Assembly (NCBI GenBank): GCA_007844125.1
Contig: CM017559.1
Span: 30,504,426 to 30,568,425, forward strand
Origin: Sinonovacula constricta
Lineage: Eukaryota; Mollusca; Bivalvia; Cardiida; Solecurtidae
DNA length: 64,000 nucleotides
Direction: 5' to 3'
Both the position numbers and the translations under genes were made by a program. A model generated the notes under the pieces. It had not been told where the DNA came from and ran no database searches. It saw nothing but the letters and a program-made list of their open reading frames with translations. Shown here piece by piece: positions 56,731-64,000 of this stretch (position 1 is its first letter; each line of letters opens with the position of its first letter).

Positions 56731-56912
56731 CAGAGGCGGATCCAGAAAACTTTGATGGGTTGGGTAGGGGTGGAGGTATGGCTCCAATTCCATTCAATTA
56801 AATCGCAGTAAATACTTGATATATATACACAGTAACGGACCCTAACTGCGACCTAAGCAGTCAACAGAAAAGTTTACTTAATTAAACCCCGACACCCCTG
56901 GATCCATCCCTC
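56731..56912. mobile_element. hAT-like MITE
   Basis: CAGAGGCGGATCCAGAAAAC at the left and CTGGATCCATCCCTC at the right are inverted ends. The interior (TCGCAGTAAATACTTGATAT, CTGCGACCTAAGCAGTCAAC) is the reverse complement of the 51312 copy. It sits between two copies of a ~85-bp direct repeat. Confidence 0.75.
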
Positions 56913-56929
56913 CCTGTTATAACCATCGA

Positions 56930-57012
56930 TACACGCTTCCTTCCTATCAATACATCATCACCATCGGATAATTAATAAAAGATTAACTCTACCTCTTTAC
57001 CTCTGAAACATG
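56930..57012. repeat. Direct repeat, right copy
   Basis: CTTCCTATCAATACATCATC, GGATAATTAATAAAAGATTA and CTACCTCTTTACCTCTGAAA match the left copy at 56641. Confidence 0.8.
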
Positions 57013-57756
57013 CACACTGGCCCCGTCTTGTGTACATAACACCATTCAACAAAACATCAGCACCCATTCAACAAGAGATTTCGAATCCATCACAGCAACA
57101 TGTACGGAATATGAATAAGGACACTCTTTTCACTGATCGATCATTAAATAAATAGATCAGTACATGTAAGCAGCAAATTTTCGATACATATCGCGGACGG
57201 TTAATGACTTGCCAAAGACATTAACATCCACATACCCGAATACCTCCATATCATATCTATTCAATAAAAAGTGTAAAGGCTTTTAAAAAGTTTATACACA
57301 TCACTGAGGCCTTTCAAATGTGAACATTTCAGACCTTTACTCCACGTTTTAGTGCTTTAAAGTAATTAATTTCTTATAAAACCAAATAAATAGCAAAGCC
57401 AGAAATCCGCCATGCGAAATGCAGAGTTGTCAGTTTAAGCCTAGTTTTGTGGCTTTTCGTTCGCTTATTACATGCATTAGTTCACCGAAATATGCAAATA
57501 AATATGAACGGTCTTTCAGGATGTGCTAAAAAGAAATAATTACCACTTATCATTTCATTTATGAAGAAAATACAATCATTAATATTTACCGCAAATATAC
57601 CTAATAAGTTGTTTTTTCTATAATATAATGAAATTCAACCAGTCCTAGTGCAAAAAAGTAGTTTACGTATTTCTATGACAGAATTTGAAACGAAAGCCTG
57701 AGTCAAACAGTTAAATTTCCTAGCAGATATACCAATTGTTTATGTAAATACATGAA
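57013..57756. other. AT-rich non-coding DNA
   Basis: No supported feature is visible. Confidence 0.5.
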
Positions 57757-58006
57757 TCAAGTATAAGTATCAAGTATATGTATTCAGTATAAGTATTGAG
57801 TACACGTATCAAGTATAAGTATTCAGTATAAGCATTAAGTATAAGTATTAAGTATAAGTATTAAGTATAAGTATTAAGTATAAGTATTAAGTATAAGTAT
57901 TAAGTATTATGTATTAAGTATAAGTATTAGTATTAAGTATTCAGTAGAAATATTAAATAGAAATATTAAGTTGAAGTATTAAGTAGAAGTATTAAGAAGA
58001 AGTAGA
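57757..58006. repeat. 12-bp minisatellite (AAGTATAAGTATT type)
   Basis: TAAGTATAAGTAT repeats through the stretch. The centre (57835-57905) is nearly perfect, while the edges drift to AAGTAGAAGTATT. Confidence 0.95.
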
Positions 58007-59074
58007 TTTTTTTCCTAAAAAAACTGATATATTGCGTAGATATACTTCAGTTATATGGACAATGGTGATAAAATTTAATTATCTTAACAATGAACACAAC
58101 TAATGCTACATGCATCAAAAGTCAACAGTGGCCGTCTCTGTTTGCAACATTAGTTAACTTGGCAACTTGTGTACTCCTAAAGTCAAACAGACTAAGACAG
58201 CATACATACTTCAAAAATACAGAGATTATAAAACATATTCTGCAGTTGAGTTGAGTTGCAGTAAACATCGTCAATTCTTAGCGTTCATCTGATTTGTGTT
58301 AGCAAAAATATTTCTTGGCACACTGTTAGATGATAATTATGAATAAAGAAAATACAAACAAATGCAAAATGGGAGTATGCTCAACTTCAAAGAAATAAAT
58401 GATGCTTTTTTATACTAATGCTACAACCAAGTCTATTTTAATTAATCTTGGCATGATTTCAATAAAAAAAAACGACTTTTTCTTACAACGAAAAATATCC
58501 GTTTACAAGAATAACAGCTTTACTTATTGCCTACAAAATAATTTAAAAAAAAAAAACTAAAAAAAAAAAATTAAAAAAATACAAAAAATACAAAAAGTTG
58601 TACAACCACAGACTAATACATACCGACCATGTTATAATCAGAAAAAGGAATATCGGCAATCTACAATAGACATCGCCTGTATGGCATGCGGAACATCTGG
58701 TGATGACAATGAATCAGATATACCAATTTCCCAATCCAGAAGTAAGAATATATATGCTGAATCGACGGGAAAAGGTTTCTTCCTGATAAGTTATGTTCTA
58801 GAACATACTTAGTAAGGACTTGGATTTTACGATACCAGTGCAAGTGGTAAGTACAGGAAGTTACAATCATAATGGGTGGAGGGCAAGCAAGCTTAAACGC
58901 ATTTTTTTCCAAGGACTTAAACAGCAATTCGTGTTAAAATGTAGCTTGAATATAACATGTACAAATGTGAGGATGGTCAATGGTATGCTGTTTTATGATT
59001 TACAAATTGTATTATATCATGTTTTATAGACATTGGTACATTACCAGTACTATCATAACTGCATTTGACAATTT
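58007..59074. other. AT-rich non-coding DNA
   Basis: It includes long A runs at about 58540-58590. Open frames at 58661-59029 on both strands are within chance. Confidence 0.5.
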
Positions 59075-59493
59075 AACCCGCTACTCAAACTCGCTTCCAA
59101 TACCATAAAGACTACCCCCGTTTAAAGGCTACTCACTGCTAAGGTCTACACACTACTTAAGACTATTTACTACTCAAGACAACTCACTACTAAAGACTAT
59201 TAAAAGCTACTAACTGCTCAAGACTACTCACTACTTAAGAATGTTCAATTTTAAAGCTACTAACTACAAATGCTTACCTTCTAAGACCTACTCGATACTA
59301 CTAAATACTCAAGTCTTCCCACTATTGGAGGCCACTACCCAAGACTACTCACTACTCAAGACCATCCATTTTTAAAGGATACTACTCAAGGCTACTTACT
59401 TCTCACGATTACTCATTATCAAAGGCTACTTACTACTCAAGACTACAAATTACTAAGGGCTACTCACTACTCGAGACTACAAATTACTAAAGG
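59075..59493. repeat. Decayed left flank of the 34-bp array
   Basis: Eroded words CTACTCACTACT, AAGACTACTCACTAC and AAAGGCTACT increase in regularity toward 59490. Confidence 0.75.
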
Positions 59494-60828
59494 CTACTCA
59501 CTTCTATTGAGTATCCATTATTAAAGTCTACTCACTACTACTGAATACCCATAATTAAAGGCTACTCACTTCTATTGAGAACCCATTATTTAAGTCTACT
59601 CACTACTATTGAGTACCCATTATGAAAGGCTACTCACTACTATTGAGTACCCATTACTAAAGGCCACTCACAACTATTGAGTACCCATTATTAAAGTCTT
59701 CTCACTACTATTGAGTACCCATTATGAAAGGCTACTCACTTCTACTGAGTACCCATTATTAAAGGCTACTCACTACTACTGAGTACCCATTATTAAAGGC
59801 TACTCACTACTATTGAGTACCCATTACTAAAGGCCACTCACAACTATTGAGTACCCATTATTAAAGTCTTCTCACTACTATTGAGTACCCATTATGAAAG
59901 GCTACTCACTTCTACTGAGTACCCATTATTAAAGGCTACTCACTACTACTGAGTACCCATTATTAAAGGCTACTCACTACTACTGAGTACCCATTATTAA
60001 AGGCCACTCACTACAACTGAGTACCCATTATTAAAGGCCACTCACTACAACTGAGTACCCATTATTTAAGTCTTCTCACTACTATTGAGTACCCATTATG
60101 AAAGGCTACTCACTTCTACTGAGTACCCATTATTAAAGGCTACTCACTACTACTGAGTACCCATTATTAAAGGCTACTCACTACTACTGAGTACCCATTA
60201 TTAAAGGCCACTCACTACAACTGAGTACCCATTATTAAAGGCCACTCACTACAACTGAGTACCCATTATTAAAGTCTTCTCACTACTATTGAGTACCCAT
60301 TATTAAAGTCTTCTCACTACTACTGAGTACCCATTATTAAAGGCCACTCACTACTACTGAGTACCCATTATTAAAGGCCACTCACTACAAACTGAGTACC
60401 CATTATTAAAGGCCACTCACTACAACTGAGTACCCGTTATTAAAGGCCACTCACTACTATTGAGAACCCATTTTTAAAGGCCACTTACTACTATTGAGTA
60501 CCCATTATGAAAGGCTACTCACTACTACTGAGTACCCATTATTAAAGTCTACTCACTACTATTGAGTACCCATTATTAAAGGCTACTCACTACAACTGAG
60601 TACCCATTATTAAAGGCCACTCACTACAACTGAGTACCCATTATTAAAGGCTACTCACTACAACTGAGTACCCATTATTAAAGGCTACTCACTACTATTG
60701 AGTACCCATTATTAACGGCCACTCACTACTATTGAGTACCCATTATTAAAGGCCACTCACTACTATTGAGTACCCATTACTAAAGGCCACTCACTACTAT
60801 TGAGTACCCATTATTAAAGGCTTCTCAC
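59494..60828. repeat. 34-bp minisatellite, about 39 units, with 170-bp higher-order repeat
   Basis: The unit is GAGTACCCATTATTAAAGGC then TACTCACTACTACT. Variants include GGCCACTCAC, GTCTTCTCAC, ATTATGAAAG and CTACAACTGAG. TACTCA and TGAGTA flank CTACTAC in many units as a perfect inverted repeat. The stretch starting at 59641 recurs at 59811, exactly five units later, with the same variant order. Confidence 0.95.
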
Positions 60829-60972
60829 TGATCATGACAGCTTAAATTGTTAAAGACTACTCACCATTAAATACTTCCCACTATTAAATTCTACTCAAAA
60901 TTAAAGGCTCTCCACCTTTAAAGGCTAGTCACTATATAAGACTATTAAAGACTTTAGCCAGTAAAGACTACT
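60829..60972. repeat. Decayed right flank of the 34-bp array
   Basis: AAAGACTACTCACCATTAAA and AAAGGCTAGTCACTAT are degraded unit relatives. Confidence 0.65.
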
Positions 60973-60993
60973 ATATATATATATATATATATT
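60971..60993. repeat. AT dinucleotide run
   Basis: About 11 TA units. Confidence 0.95.
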
Positions 60994-61032
60994 GTTACAT
61001 ATATTTGACAAACTGTCGGATACCACCTTTAA
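60994..61032. mobile_element. MITE-A right-tip fragment
   Basis: ACAAACTGTCGGATACCACC followed by TTTAA is the family right tip with its TTAA. Upstream it has been cut off at the AT run. Confidence 0.6.
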
Positions 61033-61193
61033 AAACGGTTTCCGGCGGAATCTTTTCAGACTGTTGTTTGAAAGATGAGTTTAAGTGATACTTGAAACAT
61101 GACACCAATACACAAAATCTGACACATGTCATTAAACATGAAATTTATCAAACGGGATGTAAAGTGACTGTTGTGCTTGATGAGCCACATTGG

Positions 61194-61564
61194 CAATCGG
61201 AACTCCTCGGGTAGTTCCGTCCTCGAGACAATCATCCCTCGGATGTATCTGGTGCAATGATACTTGCTCAAATCACGATCGTTTTGTTCGCCGGAAGAAT
61301 ATGCCTAAAATGTAGTTCGCACAAAACATAAAAAATGCCATCGTTTGACAGCTGCATGTGTGCTGCGCTGGGTACATTAAAACTGAATTATTTAAATTTG
61401 AAGCCGCCACAAATTTAAGTTTTACAGGCACTGTCATCTGAGCTGCAATCTTTGTTTTGACGTCTGTCACAAAAGTAGTCCCGTTTAGGGAAATGGCCCA
61501 GGTGATCCTACTACCTACATACATCCGAGAGATGATTCATGAATTATCCGAGGTGTTCCAATTG
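61194..61564 (-). mobile_element. MITE-B copy 2 (Mutator-like), with short frame
   Basis: The terminal inverted repeats match copy 1 (CAATCGGAACTCCTCGGGTA at left; GAGGTGTTCCAATTG at right). CCACATTGG (61185-61193) and CCACATCGG (61565-61573) abut the ends exactly, a 9-bp target duplication with one difference. The minus frame at 61273-61524 (83 codons) parallels copy 1: MYVGSRIT, then AISLNGT, TDVKTK, AAQMT, PVKL, ASNLN and CANYILGI in the same order. Confidence 0.88.
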
Positions 61565-61619
61565 CCACATCGGTAGCATATGTACGATTGAGTAATAAAA
61601 ATGTATACTGCAATACGGC

Positions 61620-61850
61620 TTGTGTAGCAAGACGACTAATACACAAACTCCCCTGACTGCTAATTAGCCGACCGCGTGGGTTCGAGTCCTGTTCGGGGCA
61701 GTGCACTATAGGTGGGAAGGTCGTCCAGCTGATCTGCGGTGCGCCGGTGGTTTTACCAAGACATTTAATTGGCGTCTTCTTCCACAGAATTAGCTTGACG
61801 TCGCTAAAATGACCATAATCGGTTGTTGCGATGTATCAAAAATAATTACA
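61620..61850 (+). mobile_element. SINE-2b copy, head eroded
   Basis: AACTCCCCTGACTGCTAATT, then GGGTTCGAGTCCTGTTCGGG, CCAGCTGATCTGCGG, GCGCCGGTGGTTTTACCAAG and TAGCTTGACGTCGC. The tail is GATGTATCAAAAATAATT. The A-box end is diverged. Confidence 0.75.
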
Positions 61851-62355
61851 CACGATAACAGATCTAATTAATTATCATATTTACGTACTCAAATACCTGA
61901 GGATAAACAGTAAGATTATATTAGATTTTACATCAGGTATTAAACGGAACAGAACAGAATAGATCCTTCTTGTCATAGAATCAACGTCGACAAAAGCACG
62001 TATAAGAACGTTAAGAACAATGCATATGTTTATGTTCAAGGCAACCACGATAATCGTGTCAAGGGTTCTTGATCACCGGGTCATTAAACATATTATGAAA
62101 CAAAGTTTTAACCATGTGAGTATGTGCCGCATTATACAATACACTTACACAACATAAAGGTACGACTCTTTGAAAAGGGTAAACATTCATTTATTCTAAT
62201 GAGTATGAAGTGAGAATACTTACAGAAACCAATTAAAGCTTGTATCAAAAGAGTTACCTTGCCTTAGAACTTACCAGCTTTATTAACTACTTTGTAATGG
62301 AAACTTCGGGATGCTTCCGATGTAAATATTGTTTTGTTTCCACTCTAAATCCCCA
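61851..62355. other. AT-rich non-coding DNA
   Basis: No supported feature is visible. Confidence 0.5.
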
Positions 62356-62360
62356 CTTGA

Positions 62361-62965
62361 TATGAATATTACCTTGATTTGTATTTAACCTCAAAACACT
62401 CTCTCGCTATGAATATTACATTGATTTGTATTTAACCTCAGAACACTTAAAGATATGGATATTACAATGATTTGTATTTAACCTCAGGACACTCACTCGC
62501 TATGAATATTACCTTGATTTGTATTTAACCTCAAAACACTCTCTCGCTATGAATATTACATTGATTTGTATTTAACCTCAGAACACTTAAAGATATGGAT
62601 ATTACAATGATTTGTATTTAACCTCAGGACACTCACTCGCTATGAATATTACATTGATTTGTATTTAACCTCAGGACACTCACTCGCTATGAATATTACA
62701 ATGATTTGTATTTAACCTCAGCACACTCACTCGCTATGAATATTACATTGATTTGTATTTAACCTCAGGACACTCACTCGCTATGAATATTACAATGATT
62801 TGTATTTAACCTCAAAACACTGACTCGCTATGAATATTACATTGATTTGTATTAACCTCAGGACACTCACTCGCTATGGATATTACATTGATTTGTATTA
62901 AATCTAAGGACACTCACTCGATATTAATACGACCTTAATAAGTATATTTCAGAGACGTTGGGACG
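62361..62965. repeat. 47-bp minisatellite, about 12-13 units, with 140-bp higher-order repeat
   Basis: TATGAATATTACATTGATTT begins units at 62361, 62408, 62454, 62501, 62548, 62594, 62641, 62688, 62735, 62782, 62829 and 62875. The first six form two identical triplets (47+46+47 bp, 140 bp) marked by TTAAAGATATGGATATTACA in the third unit. Later units are single 47-mers ending CACTCACTCGC. Confidence 0.95.
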
Positions 62966-63001
62966 AAATCGTATCTTACAAAAATACATGTAGAATATGA
63001 T

Positions 63002-63163
63002 TTTGTTATTATTATTTTTTTTATTATCATCACTTAATTATTATTACTATTATTATAATTACGATCATGGCCTTATTGCAAAAAAAACATCGTGTCTTAA
63101 TAAAACATCATCTTAAAATAAAGTTATTATCTTATCTTATCATCACTTTTATTATCATCATCA

Positions 63164-63194
<31 letters not shown>

Positions 63195-63260
63195 TATAAT
63201 TGTTGTTATCATCATCATAATAATAATAATAATAATAATTATTATTATTTATTATCACCT
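63002..63260. repeat. ATT/ATC/GTT compound microsatellite
   Basis: Runs of TTATTA, ATCATC and TTGTTG trinucleotides alternate, then AATAATAAT. The poly-Ile/Val frame across it is not a gene. Confidence 0.93.
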
Positions 63261-64000
63261 TTATTGTTATTTACATTTTAATGAATATTATGAGTAATAA
63301 ATAAGTATAATAACGAGTATATAATAGCCCTTCATTTTTAATGATAATAAAAATCATCACCATTTTTTCATCACCACCAAAAATCATTAGAACCTACAAG
63401 GAGCTTTCATGCGAAAGTGCAGTGATGTTAAAATATCAAAATTAATTTAATAAAATTTATCAATCTTATATACTACTACAACAGGTATATGTATATTGCT
63501 TAATTCACAGCCCATACCAATACTCAGTTTACAACAGTTTGGGTATACATGAAGCTATCAATGGAACAAAATATCACTCACCCTTTCCGAAACGTCCTTC
63601 TCTACCAATCCAGTAACTCTCCGATATCAGTTTATCAAAATAAACACCACACCTCACTAACGGAACACAGAATATATAATAAAATAAACGTAATTACAGA
63701 AAATTGTTGTCAACAGTCATTATTTCTATCTTATTACCTGCTCAGCGACAGTTTGACGTTGTCCAAATCCGTGTAACACGTCCACAGTTAGCTTTTTACC
63801 TATGTTTAATCCGGTTCACGTTCCAATAGATCCGTGGCTGTCTTTACCTATGCCTTTACTGGATGTATTTAACATTTGAGTTCGATAGATCGAGCGCTCT
63901 AAATTGTGTGGGACACCAAAGTTCAAACACAATGGCGGTGCTGTGAAGCGTAGAGAAACGGTCGACTATTTAATGTTTCCATGTACAGTTGTATATATAC
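63261..64000. other. Non-coding DNA
   Basis: A 75-codon frame at 63549-63776 has no coding-like composition. GC rises slightly near the end (GATCGAGCGCTC, GTCGAC), but nothing is callable. Confidence 0.45.

Noticed and set aside
63067..63297. Ile/Val-rich frame
   Set aside because: Translation of a compound trinucleotide microsatellite.

Overview
The window looks like a gene-poor, repeat-dense, AT-rich stretch of an animal nuclear genome. The tRNA-derived SINE families, MITE families, long minisatellites and a spliced exon in otherwise non-coding DNA fit a mollusc, probably a bivalve. That placement is inference from repeat style; no marker gene fixes the species. There are no operons, no rRNA and no recognisable reverse transcriptase or transposase reading frame.

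Coding content is small. The one exon I am confident of is on the minus strand at 44193-44558: an ATG exon encoding 122 residues of acidic, Glu-rich, probably disordered protein, ending at a consensus 5' splice site. A short acceptor-flanked stretch just upstream (44775-44830), a CpG-richer stretch and a G-rich tract (45552-45592) may be its 5' region. Three weaker exon candidates rest on codon-like composition and plausible splice sites: 8989-9287 (minus, two hydrophobic segments), 21182-21402 (plus, terminal exon) and 25820-26009 (plus, internal exon). A 223-codon frame at 38084-38755 is longer than chance predicts but is unrecognised.

Layout. 0-8 kb: several old SINEs (SINE-1, SINE-2 and other tRNA-like heads) and an AAT microsatellite. 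8-13 kb: copies of a dispersed ~100-bp core repeat (family C), a possible membrane-protein exon and two MITE-A elements. 13-29 kb: mostly featureless AT-rich DNA with two exon candidates and a CpG-richer block. 29-41 kb: young SINE-2 copies, a six-unit 87-bp array fused to a MITE-A, a 34-bp array, and the 223-codon frame. 43-51 kb: the confident exon, hAT-like and Mutator-like MITEs, one arm of an inverted repeat pair, and an inverted-repeat cluster rich in AACTGTT. 51-63 kb: four minisatellites (43, 12, 34 and 47 bp), three with higher-order or linked-variant structure, interspersed with MITEs, SINEs and the second inverted arm.

The most interesting signals are repeat biology. (1) Two copies of a ~0.4-kb element have long terminal inverted repeats, 9-bp target duplications and a shared short reading frame. 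(2) A minisatellite's unit contains the tip of a neighbouring MITE. (3) SINE-2 elements carry one of two different tRNA-like heads on a common body. (4) A 43-bp array has a bZIP-like octamer in each unit, toggled by one base. (5) A 34-bp array has an inverted repeat in nearly every unit and a 170-bp higher-order repeat. Element family names are my own labels.
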